Assembly (NCBI GenBank): GCA_947095585.1
Contig: OX352763.1
Location: 42,954,010 to 43,018,009, forward strand
DNA length: 64,000 bases
DNA from: Nephrocerus scutellatus
Taxonomy: Eukaryota > Arthropoda > Insecta > Diptera > Pipunculidae
Direction: 5' to 3'
Position numbers and translations under genes: made by a program. The notes beneath the pieces were generated by a model. It was not told where the DNA came from. It did not search any database and saw nothing but the letters and a program-made list of their open reading frames with translations. Shown in pieces: positions 44,306 to 55,865 of this stretch (the stretch's first letter is position 1; each line of letters begins with the position of its first letter).

Positions 44306-45588
44306 ATGCTGGAAATTGATGATGAGCCTATTAACGATGACTTCGATAGTGATGATTCTGCGGCTGACCCTGATTTTCAAATCGAAGATCAGATTGCATG
44401 CGGTGAAACAACAGAATTAGCAATTTCGCACTGTTTAGTTGAAATGAAAGCATGTGATTACAGTTCGATATTTGTCGACACCGCTTTTAAACCGATACGA
44501 AGTACCTTGACTTGCAGACATTTCGAAAATATAAAACTATATTTGAGTTTTGCAGATGAAGAACAAAGAATTGAAAAATGAGAACTAGGTTATAATTCTT
44601 TGCATCGCATAAGAAAAATCTAAACTCTTTTCAATCAGAGTTTTGATTTAGTTCCCAAAACAGCACGTCTTTTGGTGTGGATGAGCAAATGTGTGCACCT
44701 AAAATGAAACACCATCTTCGGCCCTATATGCCTAATAAACCTCACAAGTGGGGAATTGTTTGTTTTATGCGATACATTTGAATATTCATTTCGGTTTGAA
44801 GTCTATAACGGTGCTGGGGACAATGTAATTTTACCAGGAGCACCGGATCTAGGTGCCAAGTCGAATGTTATGGTTCGTCTTACTCCAATTGTTCCAGAAT
44901 TTAAAAATTATATAATTTACTTAGACAACTTTTACACTTCTTTACCTCTTATTGTATATCTGCGAGCTAAAGGTGTCTTTAGTCTAGGTACACTTCGTTC
45001 TAATCGAATATCCAACTGTAAATTATCAACTGAAAAAGATGAAGAATTCAAAGAGCTGAAATAGGTTACCCTGTTGAATATACTTGTGTAGCATATGGTG
45101 TCGATATATCAATGGTTTTACGGAAGGACAACAAAGGTGTTCGACTAGCTTCTAGCTACGTTGGAGTAAAACCATTTTTAAAAAACTAACTGTCCTTCAA
45201 ACCAACCATCAAAAGCAGCACGTTACAATCGGAAAAAGATCAATATGTTGATGTTGTCTGTCCTCAAATAATTAGAGAATATAACAGTCATATGGGAGGC
45301 GTCGACCTAATGGACGGACTAATGGGGAGGTATAATATTCGTTTGAAGACACGCAATGCAATGACACGTTTATTCTACCATCTTATCGATATGACAGTAA
45401 CAAATGCGTATATTTTATATCGTCGTATACACCCAGAAGAACCTATAAAATTACCACAATTTCGCGAAGCAATAGCTTTTGGGCTATGTATATACTCGCC
45501 AACACGTACAGTTGGAAGACCATCAACAAGTAGTCCAGCTAAACCTTCTGAAAAAGAAAGAATGACCATCAGACGATATAAAATATGA
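44306..45588 (+). pseudogene. piggyBac transposase, broken
   Basis: Catalyses precise excision and TTAA insertion. From ATG 44306: an acidic N-terminus MLEIDDEPINDDFDSDDSAA. A deletion shortens the first domain, then FKPIRSTLTCRHFENIKLYL to 44581 (stop). VDEQMCAPKMKHHLRPYMPN (about 44671-44735) holds the first catalytic Asp. A frameshift at about 44745 leads to LFVLCDTFEYSFRFEVYNGA, NVILPGAPDLG and IIYLDNFYTSLPL (second Asp, near 44930), ending in a stop at 45062. After indels comes SHMGGVDLMDGLMGRYNIRL (45286-45345, third Asp), then FYHLIDMTVTNAYILYRRIH to 45588. All three catalytic Asp codons persist. The Cys-rich C-terminal finger is missing. Stops and at least three shifts make it a pseudogene. 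Confidence 0.85.
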
Positions 45589-45712
45589 CAACGTTGGTCA
45601 AATACCTGGGATGTTTGACAAGTCTGGCAAAAATGTTGCAAAAGTTCTGATACCCAGATAAATACTTGACACCTTATAAAAATTGTTTTAAAGATTTATC
45701 AGAGTTTATAGG

Positions 45713-45776
45713 TCATTTATTATATTATAAACAAAGTTTGTATAAATTCTTTTTGCTTGTTTCGTTAATAAAATCA
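45713..45776 (+). repeat. 60-bp segment repeated at 47686-47749
   Basis: ATTATAAACAAAGTTTGTAT, 'aaattct' and TTGCTTGTTTCGTTA(A/G)TAAAATCA occur in both places with three or four differences. This one lies just after the piggyBac reading frame, so it may be part of that element's 3' end. Confidence 0.8.
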
Positions 45777-46154
45777 ATGCTTTCACACTTTCATACTTTT
45801 TTGTTGACACTTAATCCTCAAAAATTGACTTGGAAAACTCCAACGAATTCAAGTCTGGCAAGTGTCATTTAAGACAAAAATAAAGTCATAGAGATCACCG
45901 TTGAGAGTAAATGAACTGTGGAATGTGATTTCGTAAAAACTGTTGTGTCAAACGAACTTTTTTAGGACGGTGCTGAGTCCAGCGATTAGCACCCACCTAT
46001 TCTTGCTATACCTGCCGGTTCGCATACAGAAACACGTATATAGCGAATCGGTTGAAAAACCCGAAGAATTGAAGTTACTCAGAAAAACCAAGAAATGCAG
46101 CTAACCCCAAAAACATGTTTCCTCGATGTTTTAGGCAATTTTGACCCTAAAAAA

Positions 46155-46262
46155 GCAATAAGTAAAAAAACAACCAATAAAAATTAAAATTTTTCATCTA
46201 AATTCTCTAATCGCAGAAATTGATATGGGAGCCCCTCGAACCTGGGTAATTTTTTTTTTGTA
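46155..46262 (+). repeat. Family V left end, separated from its body
   Basis: CCAATAAAAATTAAAATTTTTC, then TAAATTCTCTAATCGCAG (46199-46216) and GGGAGCCCCTCGAACCTGGG. The body appears to resume at 46715. Confidence 0.65.
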
Positions 46263-46714
46263 GGAGAAAATCATAGAAATAGACATTTGACATCAGATGT
46301 CAAATTTGAAAATGCTCAGATCATTTTATTCTGAGCACTTGGAGCACGCTCATACTCTGAGCAAATAAGAAACACGAGAATTTATCTTGAGAACTCTTTG
46401 ACTGCTCTGAACTGATTTAGGAACACGCCACATGACAGAATATTGTGAAAACTTGTTGTTCTATCTGTAAGTTGATATCGACAACAAAAAACGACATCAA
46501 TAAAAATACATACAATAAATACATAAAATAAATACAAGTAAGTTGAATTAATCATAAAACATTTATGTCTCGTTTCACTTGCTGGGTTCATTTGTGCGTG
46601 AGCTAAGATTTCTTTCTCTCTCTCCACCACCAAAACCATTCCGACTGCGCAGCACACACCGCACACAGTCATTAACAAGAACGACAGTATCTGATGCTAC
46701 TGTAAGAAATTAAA
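46263..46714. other. Possible insertion inside a family V copy
   Basis: About 450 bp between a family V left end and body. It contains CTCTGAGCA/TCTGAGCAC repeats (46313-46366) and ACATAAAATAAATAC repeats near 46505-46545. No inverted ends were identified. Confidence 0.3.
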
Positions 46715-47430
46715 AAAATGTATAAGGGCCTTGCGGCCGAACCCGGGGCCCGATCACTACCAAATTTTAGAAAAAGTATTGTTTATTGGGTATACACATG
46801 TGTGTAAAATTTGAAAAAAATCGGGTAATTTTTTTTTTAATTTGTATGGGAGCCCCACGAACCCGGGGCTCGATCACTTCCAAATTTTAAAAGAAAGTAT
46901 TGTCACTGGAAATACAAATGTGTACCAAATTTCAGGAAAATCGAGTTTTAGGAAGTGCGTTAAAAATTGATAATTAAAAAAAAAAATTTGTATGGGAGAC
47001 CCCCGACCCCGGGGCCCGATCGCGTCAAAAAATTAATAAGAAGTTTTGTCCATTGGAGATACACATGTGTATAAAGTTTGAAGAAAATCGGGAATTTTTT
47101 TCATAAAATTTGTATGGGTGCCCCCCCGACCCAGGGGCCCGATCTCTCCAAAAATTTTACAAAAAGTGTTTTCCAGCGGAAATACACATTTGTAAAAAAA
47201 ATTAAAAAAATCGGGTAAATTTTTTAAAATATTTGTATGGGAGCCCTCCGACCCCAAGGCCCAAGGGGCCTCAAATTTTAATAGAAAGTATTGTCACCGG
47301 AAATATAGATGTGTGCAAAATTTCAATAAAATCGGGCTATGGGAAGTGGGTTAAAAATTGATCAGAAAATCTGACCAGCCACCCAGCCAGTCACGTGCAC
47401 GCGAAGTTAATATAGAGAATTTAAAAATTA
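46715..47430 (+). repeat. Family V array, five units plus right end
   Basis: CACATGTGTGTAAA (46796), then similar cores near 46916, 47061, 47186 and 47308. GGGGCCCGATCACT and GGGCCCGATCGCGTC boxes alternate with them. The right end is GTGCACGCGAAGTTAATATAGAG (47394-47416). Period 120-140 bp. The best copy for defining the family consensus. Confidence 0.85.
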
Positions 47431-47819
47431 AAAACTGTTCGTCGAATGTATGTATCTATAGTTGTTCGCGGCATAGCTAAAGAACAGAAAATACTACTTC
47501 AAAAATTCTTTCACTAAACTCATTTTTAGAACAAGGCGAAGACTTGATTAGATTTTGGTTTGCAAGACAACGGGTTTGTGTACCTGCCATATAAACTGAA
47601 CCCAAAAAATTACTGGCTAGCTGGTATAATCTTGTGATCGACACTTTCTATTAAAATTTTAGGACCCTCGGGGCTCGCATTGCATTATTACATTATAAAC
47701 AAAGTTTGTATAAATTCTATTTGCTTGTTTCGTTAGTAAAATCACTCTTGTTTTGTTAAGAACAGAAAAGACCATTCCTGTTAATTTCCCTTAATCCGTT
47801 ATGACCGTCCAGAGACTCA
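47431..47819. other. Mixed fragments
   Basis: Includes an ACTGGCTAGCTGGTATAATC / TTCTATTAAAATTTTAGGAC scrap of family V (about 47610-47675) and the second copy of the 60-bp segment at 47686-47749. Confidence 0.4.
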
Positions 47820-48045
47820 CATACAAATAATTTTCAAAAATTAACCAATTTCTTCAAATTTTATACGCATGTGCATCTCCGATGGACAACACTTGTTGTA
47901 AAAATTTGGTAGTATTTGGGCCCCGGGGTCCGCGGCTACCATAACATTTTTAAAAATTTACCCGATTTTCTTCAAATTTTATACACATGTGTATCTCCAA
48001 TTCGAGAATTTACACGAAAAATTTTAATTTTTATGGACTGTTTTT
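47820..48045 (-). repeat. Family V copy, minus, one unit and left end
   Basis: GCATGTGCATCTCCGATGGAC (about 47867-47887), GGGCCCCGGGGTCCGCGG (47929-47946), TACACATGTGTATCTCC, then the left terminus GAGAATTTACACGAAAAATT. Confidence 0.8.
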
Positions 48046-48399
48046 TATTTGCTATCTGTTTTAATATTGAATATTTAAATTCCCAGCGTACGGCTCTTTG
48101 TATCATGTAAGGCTTCAATTTAATTGCAATTTGGGCCATACGCTTGAGTCGGAGTCAGACTTTTATGCAATTTTGTTGCGATATGACATAAATTATAACC
48201 TTATATTTTTAAAACATTTCTGGTGAAGTTGCTGCTGTTGTATAAAAAATGTCCCAAAATGTATACACAATTTACGCGATTATACAAACAGTAACTAAAA
48301 AGAATAAGGTATTAAACTGGCGGTCAGCCATCAGCAGAAAAGGGGAATAACACAGAATGCTCTAGAATTGCAGGTGGCCGTAACTATCTCTAACTGGTG
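48046..48399. other. No recognised feature
   Basis: Probably contains the beginning of the LINE-C endonuclease frame in a shifted register near 48340-48400. Not confirmable. Confidence 0.3.
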
Positions 48400-49015
48400 G
48401 AAGTGCGATCAAACGTCCACGTGGTGGCCATGCGGGGCAAATTTAAAAACATAAGCCTCATAAACGTTCACGCGTCTACAGAGGATTTCCCAGATGATGA
48501 AAAAGAAGAATTCTTTGAATCAGTCGAACGGGAACTCCATGCCTGCCCTTAGTATGATACAAAAATCATTCTGGGGGATATGAATGCTAAAATAGGTATG
48601 GAGCCAGTATTTAGGCAGTACATTGGCACCCATAGCTTACACGAGAACACTAATGACAATGGACAACGAGTCATAGAGATTGCAGCAAGCCATAATTTGG
48701 TCGTTGCGAGTACAAGGTTTGCACGTAAAAATATCCACAAAGCCACCTGGTGATCTCCCGATGGAGCCACTTGCAACCAGATAGACCACGTGTTGATAGA
48801 CGGCCGCCACAACCCGAATCTGATGACGGTACGAACGTACCGAGGTGCCAACGTCGACTCGGACCACTATCTTGTTTGTATGGTGCTCCGAGCGCGGATT
48901 GCATCATCACGAAGACTGCACCCGCGAATCAGATTCGAGTCAACACGGCTGCCGTTCGCAATAAAGAGACCAGAAACAACTACGGTCAAGCGATAGGACT
49001 CGTCATAAATGCATG
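48400..49015 (+). pseudogene. LINE-C endonuclease domain
   Basis: An AP-like endonuclease that nicks target DNA. The frame reads ISLINVHASTEDFPDD, then KIILGDMNAKIGMEP (GDxN catalytic motif, about 48565-48610), SLHENTNDNGQRVIEIAA, a stop at 48754, CNQIDHVLIDGR (about 48775-48810, ID/H block) and YRGANVDSDHYLVC (SDH catalytic block, about 48838-48880). It continues in another frame to RPETTTV (about 48990). Two or three stops. All the endonuclease signature residues are present. No RT follows within 500 bp, so the element is split or truncated here. The minus-strand frames in 48549-48910 are shadows. Confidence 0.8.
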
Positions 49016-51089
49016 AAGAAAATATCAACAAACCAATATAAAGATAAACAAATCCTGGACTTTAAAATCAACCAGTAAAATGTAATGCGCAGAAATCTCT
49101 ACGAAGTTGCATGTCAGCACTTTTGCCATTTAAATTTATCTCATCCAGACAAAACAATACAGATTTTATCATCCGCAGTCAAAATTCTGCGTTAACAATT
49201 AAGCATTATAAGAAGGGATCGCTTGATCTTAACTCCTCAGCCATTAAGCAATCACGACGTATAGCTGACGATTTCCCCCCACCAGTGATAAGGGATCCCA
49301 AGCTCTAGTTTAAATTCTATATATATTAAATTTTATATATATATATACTATACAATTACATGCCAACTTTAAGTCAATGTATTTAAAGTGTAACTAAATA
49401 AAAGTTTTAGTAGTTAACGGACACCATCTCCACCAATCATTTCACACAGTGTGTGGACTAATAATAATTAAATATTTATTTGCACAACTTTGAAACTATT
49501 ATTATTCAACTATACTTGTGGGAAAACAGACACGTGTGAGCTACTGTAAGAAAATTGACGTAACGTATCGGAGTTGAGCCGCACGTCGTCCACTTACTAC
49601 TTACTGGAAACTGAGGCAACCATCAGCTATGACATTCACGTTGCCAACACGCACCAAACCTTGCATTGTAGTAGTACCTGAGTTCTCTAATGGGAGTTTC
49701 GACAGTCACATGCGAATCGCAAATGTACGAATCTGTGGCTACATAATTCATAATCTCGGGAGGAAACATTGAGTTCCACATATCCCAAGCACATAATCAC
49801 GCAACTTGCGAATCCGACACGGGTGACGCAATTTCTTTTCAGGTTCACGCATGGACATCTTTCTCGAGCTACATTATGTGTACGTGTACCTCTAAGAGGC
49901 TATAAGTATCAGAGATAAATTTTTGAATTCAAGTGCATTAAGGATGAAATTTCAAGGCGACTTAACAACATGCGTCATTACTCTCGGCACCGTTGGCCAT
50001 GACGTTTTCTCTGGGATTATCATTGAATTGTAAATATAATGAGCATTAGCACAGGACGATTATTGAACAGAAACTAGATTTTTATTTAAAAAGCGTAAAA
50101 AGCGTAAGCGTAGATTTTAAAGAATTGTTAATCAAAGTTTAACATTAATTATTAGAAACATATGCCGGATATATATTATGTAATAATAAATACAACATTT
50201 TGTACGAAAGCATTCCACTTCGCTTTAAAAGTGGTTTTCAATAAAAAACGAAACTTTTAATAATTGTCTCTCACATGCGTACACTAAATGCACTTCAGTG
50301 CATTCCATGTATTTTCGTAATAAAATAAACGCAAAATATTCCTTCTTTAGTTCTAAGCAACTAGAGAAAGGAAATTCTTCGTCTGATACTCATGGGAAAA
50401 GTTTTCCAAAATCCGACATGCGAATTATAAAGGAATAATATGACGATGTAGTCATAGTTTAGAAAGTTAACTTTGCAGGACATTTTATTACAGTAAATTC
50501 ACAATTGTTGGATTGTTTAAAAGAGAGAGCTCATAGAATTAGTAAACTTTCAGTTTATTTTTCTGATATTAATTGTACTCTGTACATCAGAAAGGTAAAT
50601 GGTGTCCGTAGGAAAAACTTACGGCCAATTTATTTTCACTTCCAAGCTAGTTTTGGTAAGATATTTTAAAAGTATTAACTAATAAAATGCTTAAAATGTA
50701 AGACTGCAAGCCAAAGAATATATTTACCTGCAGAAGTCAGGCAATATGCCTTATTCTACTATCAAAAGGTAAGAAAAAGTTTTTGAGTTAGACCGTAAAA
50801 GAGAGAATACAAAGTGCAGGAGTACAAACGATGCCACAGGACTGAAAAAGATGAGGCATCCTTTGCAGCAATCACCGAAGTATAGCATTCTTGAGTAAGG
50901 CGTATTAGATATACTTTTCGACCCCTTGTAAAACGAGATCCCCATTTGTATACAGGACCTGCGATCGCAGTGTTACTAACTTCACGTTGCTATATCTGCC
51001 AAACGACCCATGATAGTGTGTGCTCATATTTTGACAAACGTTAGTCTGTTATGTTGCATACAGGTCTGCAGAAGCAAGCGATATGTATG
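49016..51089. other. No recognised gene
   Basis: About 2 kb. A TATATATATATA run lies at 49337-49350. The frame at 49111-49308 has no motif. The region near 49420-49700 has balanced composition but I see no family. Confidence 0.35.
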
Positions 51090-51400
51090 TCGTATTTGAA
51101 AGAAATATTTAAAATGGAATTCAAACGTAACAGTGTATTGCACTGGTTTTTGGCTGAAAAATCACAACCGGCTATTGTCGAACAGCTCTAGAATGTGAAT
51201 AAAATGTTTGTGTATCACATATTACAACGATACTGGTAGCATCGCAAAACGCCATCGACGTTGACTTCCGAAAACAACAACATCACCAGAAATGGTTCGA
51301 AATGGGATGGCACGAATTAAGTTAAATCCACGACAAAATGCGCAAAAACTGGCAAAAAATCTGTAATGTGATCGGGATTATTTTTTCATTGACACACTCT
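51090..51400 (+). pseudogene. maT-like mariner transposase N-terminal fragment
   Basis: MEFKRNSVLHWFLAEK, with shifts, then NKMFVYH and DTGSIAKRHRR-PKTTTSP match the N-terminus of the element at 58157 (MEFKRNSVIALFLARKPQP, NDTGSIAKRHGGGPKRTATS). It ends near NAQKLAKNL (about 51340-51365), before the catalytic domain. A stop at 51189 and indels. Confidence 0.75.
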
Positions 51401-51689
51401 CGACGGGTTTAAACCCTTAGACACCGTGTGTGCACTAAGGTATCAAGGAAGGAAGGAGGAGATGTCGATGTGCATGCATTTTGAATGCCTGTGGATCATA
51501 TTGATACAGAGCTTGGAAATGTATACCACATTCGTGTTACTTAAATATAATAAAAGTCGGTTTAGCCCCTTTGGTTTAAAATTTATTAAAAACTAGCTTT
51601 TCGGGGATGCACTCATCGTGCAACATTTGAAATTTTATTTAGCTTACCCATAATACATATATGTATTTCATATGGTCTCCCGCAAAAAG
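51401..51689. other. No recognised feature
   Basis: Short spacer between a transposase fragment and LINE-C. Confidence 0.3.
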
Positions 51690-52560
51690 TGTCTCCACCG
51701 GTCCCGATTTCAAGCCGATGTCACCCAGTTTGGCATCCTTAAACTCTGGGCGTCCTGGTCTACGCCATCCTTCCAGCGTAGGCTTGGTCGGCCTCGCTGT
51801 CGTGTTCCATAAATCCTACCGCAAAGGATTTTCCGAGCAGGATCCTCTTCGCTCATGCGAGCTAGGTGTCCTGCCCACCGGATCCTACCGAGCTTAATTT
51901 TCTTTACGATGTAGACATCGCGGTAACGCTCGTAGATCTCTTCATTATAAAGTCTCCGTTATCGTCCTTCCTCACATACGGGGCCAACAATTCTCCGTAA
52001 GACTAAGAGGTCAGAATGCTTTTTGCTAAGCACCCAAGTCTCGGATCCATATGTAAGGACTTCAAATTCGCGCTCCACTATTTGAGTTGAGGGACCAATG
52101 TTGGATCTTCTACTCGCAGACGTGGTCACCATGTACTTTGGTTTGCTCTCATTTATGTGCAGCCCCAGATTCCGTGCCGCCTGCTCTATCTGGATGAAAG
52201 CTTCCTGTACAGCTCTTCGGTTTCTACCAACGATGTCAATATCGTATATGCGTAAGCCAGTATCTGAATGGACTTATAGAGGATTGATCCTGTCGCCGTT
52301 ACGTCAGAGTCTCGGATAACTTTCTCCAACGCCAGGTTGAAGAGGACGCAGGCCAGTCCATCCCCTTGTCGGAGCCCGTTATAGATGTTGAATTGGCTTG
52401 ATAGTGATCCGGATATTTTCACTTGGCTTATAACGTTGGTCATGGTCAACCTACATAGTCATGTCAGTTTATTTGGGATGCCGAATTCTCTCATGGCTTT
52501 ATAAAGTTGTACTCTGGCTATGCTATCATAGGCGGCTTTAAATTATATAAAAAGATGGTG
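51690..52560 (-). pseudogene. LINE-C reverse transcriptase to C-terminus (minus)
   Basis: From 52560 downward: FKAAYDSIARVQLYKAMREF (catalytic Asp of block A intact in AYDS), a stop, then CRLTMTNVISQVKISG, GLRQGDGLACVLFNLALEKV (52380-52320), a block C relic around 52230 where the YADD is damaged (LAYAY then DIDIVG in another frame), GLHINESKPKYM (about 52170-52130), a deletion, LTYGSETWVLSKKHSDLL (about 52050-51995), YERYRDVYIVKKIKLGRIRW (51930-51870), AGHLARMSEEDPLRK and the GWRRPGRP end (about 51750). Several shifts and a deletion in the palm-thumb region. The best preserved LINE-C RT copy here. Confidence 0.8.
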
Positions 52561-54294
52561 TAGTGAGTTTTGAAACTCTAGACATGTATGTATATGCTAT
52601 TTTTAAATTCGAAAAGTTTGTAAATTTTTTAAAGCCCCCAGGCCCGATTTACAGAGTGCTTTTTACAGAAACAAATGGAACCAAATGTGAAAAGTTTAAT
52701 TAAATCAAATTATAACTTAGAATGAGATAGACAACAAGCAATCCCACGAAATTGGGAAAGCAAAATTTTTTTTCGTCATTTCCATTTATTCATTTATATT
52801 TTTATGTTTGCTGCGCCGCGCATTGCCGCTTCACCATCACCGTGTAAGCAAGAATAATAACGCGGAGCAGGGATACACGAATGACATTACCGTATCTATA
52901 AATGAATGTTTTAGAATCTGGCGACAACACACATAACAATGACGATGGACCACCTTGTGACACAACACGTTTTTCGATTAGGTGCACAATGGAGTGGCTC
53001 CATTGCGATGGAAAAATATGTTCCTACGGGCAACGCGGCGTAGCAACGTGAAGCACGTTGATTATGTGCAGTTCTCTGGTTTTCGAGTAGGTAGACTAGG
53101 ATATAGTAAGCCAATGCTTGTATACACTACACAGTTTTTTTGTTTGACAGCATACCTCCTCTGGAGTGAAGTGAACCATTGGTACATTTATTCCCTATAG
53201 TTGTTGCATCGTCTAAAACTCTGTGTGGAAAACTTGTTCGAGATTTTCCCCAGAATTGTTGCTGCATATCAAAGAAATAGAGTCGCTCTCGCTATCGTGC
53301 GCCTGTCGGCAGGAGTTCCCCATTCAAGGTTTTTGTATTTTTAGAATGCAAGTCACGATTTGTGAACTAAATTGGGTTTTTTTTCCCACTGAACTCGGAC
53401 TATTGAGATTGCGTTGCTACAGTAAAATTGTTTGCTTCCTCTGGTCGGTGTCCATTCTGGCTTGGCAAGCACGCTTCTTGCTCATATATATCTTTCTGTC
53501 TGTCTGTTTGTCTGCTTTGTTATGTGTGGTCATAATCAGTGGAAACATGAATGGAAACAGCGTCAAGCATTCGCATGCGTTTGATTAGATTTGTTTAAAG
53601 TTGGAGTGCAATTGACTTTCTTGTGGCAAAGGACTCAACAAACATGAACTTTTGAACAGGTATTTGAATAGTTCGAGTCCATATTCTACAATTTGCAATT
53701 GCTAACAAGATAAAAAGTTGTTCCCACAGTTTAAGTTTTGGAGCATGGAAGTTATTTTATTTGGCGAAATTAAAAGAAACGTCCGAGTAACTTAAAAACT
53801 AACGTCGACTCAATCCTTTAGATTTTTTTTTCTAGTGGCATTGTTTTATCAACAAGGAAACTTTATACCTTTTATAAAGAATTCGTATAAAATTGTTAAT
53901 GCAGGTGGATACTTTCTGACCGAACCTCAGCCAATTTTTACTATTTTGTATCATTTAAAAAACAAGCGACATATTATATTTAGCATTTAATTAGATTTAT
54001 ATTAAAAACACAAATTAAAAATTTAAAAGCAATGAGCAATTTATAAACTTATTTAATAGGATTATCTTTTACAAGAGCGTTTCATTGTTGAAGTATGTTA
54101 ATCAATCCATCAATCTTCTTGGCAAAAACTCATCCTTATGTGTGTGTCGCTTTGGGTCTTGTGGTTGAAGAGGAAAACATATTTTACTGCTACAACTACT
54201 GCTACTTGGAACAATTGTGTAGTGTAGTATAAATATTATGAAATATTACTAAAAACTTTTATTTAACTTGACTTGACCCCATTTTGTCTGTATT
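52561..54294. other. No recognised gene
   Basis: A GCCCCCAGGCCCGATTTACAG scrap near 52634-52654 may be family V. The 121-codon frame at 53223-53588 (plus) is the longest unexplained open frame here. It is Leu/Cys-rich with two hydrophobic stretches near its C-terminus and matches nothing I know. Confidence 0.35.
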
Positions 54295-54490
54295 TCCGAC
54301 TGCTTTGAGGTCCTTTTTAACCACCTTCCACACGACCACCTTTTGCACGACCTAGAGGGCTGAAGTTTTTTGTGTGACGCATGTGCCGCGTGTGATGCGT
54401 GGAGAAAAGAAAATACTTTGAAATACCCGACCTCAAAAACAGATATTTTGGCGATTATTACCAAATAATAAAGGATATAAAATAAAGGTG
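54295..54490 (-). repeat. Family D unit, minus orientation
   Basis: GAGGTCCTTTTTAACCACCTTCC (54307-54329), ACACGACCACC, 'gtgtgacgcatgtgccgcgtgtgatgcgtgg', AATACCCGACCTC, then 'aacagatattttggcgattattaccaaataataaaggat', the segment shared with 5998-6057. Confidence 0.75.
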
Positions 54491-54639
54491 GCAACCACAA
54501 AGCAGTCGAAAAGAAACAAAAGGGGTCAAGTCAAGTTAAAAGTTTAAAAAGGAAAAGAAACAGAAACGACGAACCGGTGTCTAATTCTATAAAAGTATTA
54601 CTTTGAGACACGACCCCTGACTATATAAACTTTACATTT

Positions 54640-55865
54640 ATTTCGCATGCCCGTGTGTTTGTTTTTTGTTTGTTTATTAGTTTGTCGTGGAATCTTGCGA
54701 CCAATTTTTAACACAATTAACAAAGTCCGAAGTCATTGAAACTGTGCACACATGTGTATCTCCGATGACACCAATTTCTATTAAAATTCCGTAAGTCTCG
54801 GGCCTCGGGACAGGGGGCTGCCATAAACATTTTTACAAAATGTACCTGATTTTCGGTCGTGGGGGGCCCAATAATATTTTTTTTAAAAAATTAAAATATC
54901 TCCGATATAAATTTTTTTAAAAATTTTGGATCTTGGGGTCAATACAAATATTTAAAAAAAATTTACCCGATATTCTTAAAATTTTATACACATGTGTATT
55001 AACGATGGACAACACTTTTTGTACTCATTTTGGTCGGGGAGCTGCCATACAAATTTTTACAAAATTTACCAGATTTTCTTCAAATTGTATATAACTACAA
55101 GTGTATCTCCGATGGACAATACTTTTTGTACTCATTTTGGTCGGGGGGCTGCCATACAAATTTTTACAAAATTTACCAGATTTTCTTCAAATTGTATATA
55201 ACTACAAGTGTATCTCCGATGGACAATACTTTTTTAAATTTATTGGAGTGATCGGGCCCTGAGTCCCGAAGGTTGCCCATAGAAAAAATATTAAAAATTA
55301 GCCCGATTTCTTGAACTTTTTAACACATGTGTATCTCCGATGAACAAAACTGTGTGTAAAATATTTGAGTGAACGGACCCTGGGTCCGAGGGTTGCCCAT
55401 CTAATTTTTTTTAAAAACTATCCCGATTTTCTTCAAATTTTAAACACATGTGTATCTCCGATGGACAAAACTTTTTGTAAAATTTTTGGAGTAAGTGCAC
55501 CCTAAGGCCCGAGGGAGCCCATACAATTTCAAATTTAACGCGATTTTTTAAAATTTTAAACACATGTGTAGCTCCAATGGAAAAAACTTTTTGTAAAATT
55601 TCTGGAGGGACCGTGCCTTGAGGGCCTTGAGTGCCATTTTTTAAAAATTAGCACGATTGACAACACTTCCTATTTAAATTTGGAAGTGATCGGGCCCCAA
55701 GGGTGACAACAGTTTTTGAAAAAAATTTGAAGTAAAGGGGCTCTAATATTAAATTAATTTTTTCCAAATTAACCCTGTACAAACTTTGCACATATGTGTA
55801 TATCCTTTTAAAGAATTTACATGAAAATTTTTTTATGTGTTGCTTTTTTTATATTTATATATTAC
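54640..55865 (-). repeat. Family V array, largest copy, about nine units
   Basis: Right end 'tttcgcatgcccgtgtgtttg' (54648-54660) and GTTTGTTTGTTTATTAG. Cores CTCCGATG lie near 54760, 55106, 55211, 55334 and 55455, with degenerate ones at 54899, 54998 and 55570. Two adjacent units (about 55010-55110 and 55115-55215) are nearly identical, sharing CATTTTGGTCGGGG(A/G)GCTGCC and TATATAACTACAAGTGTATC. Left end AAAGAATTTACATGAAAATT (55816-55835). Confidence 0.85.

Larger units (their letters stand above)
43837..45900 (+). mobile_element. piggyBac-like DNA transposon, 3' end undefined
   Basis: 5' TTAA (43837-43840) followed by CCCTCTAACC, as expected of piggyBac elements, which duplicate TTAA and start CCC. 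The transposase relic is at 44306-45588. I found no inverse of the 5' end downstream, so the right boundary is a guess. Confidence 0.7.

Noticed and set aside
43841..45900. Functional domesticated piggyBac gene
   Set aside because: Catalytic Asp codons remain, but stops at 44579 and 45062, several frameshifts, and loss of the N-terminal segment and the Cys-rich C-terminus exclude a single intact protein.
53223..53588. 121-codon frame as a host membrane protein
   Set aside because: Hydrophobic near its C-terminus, but no signal, domain, splice context or repeat support was found. Listed only within the unassigned region.
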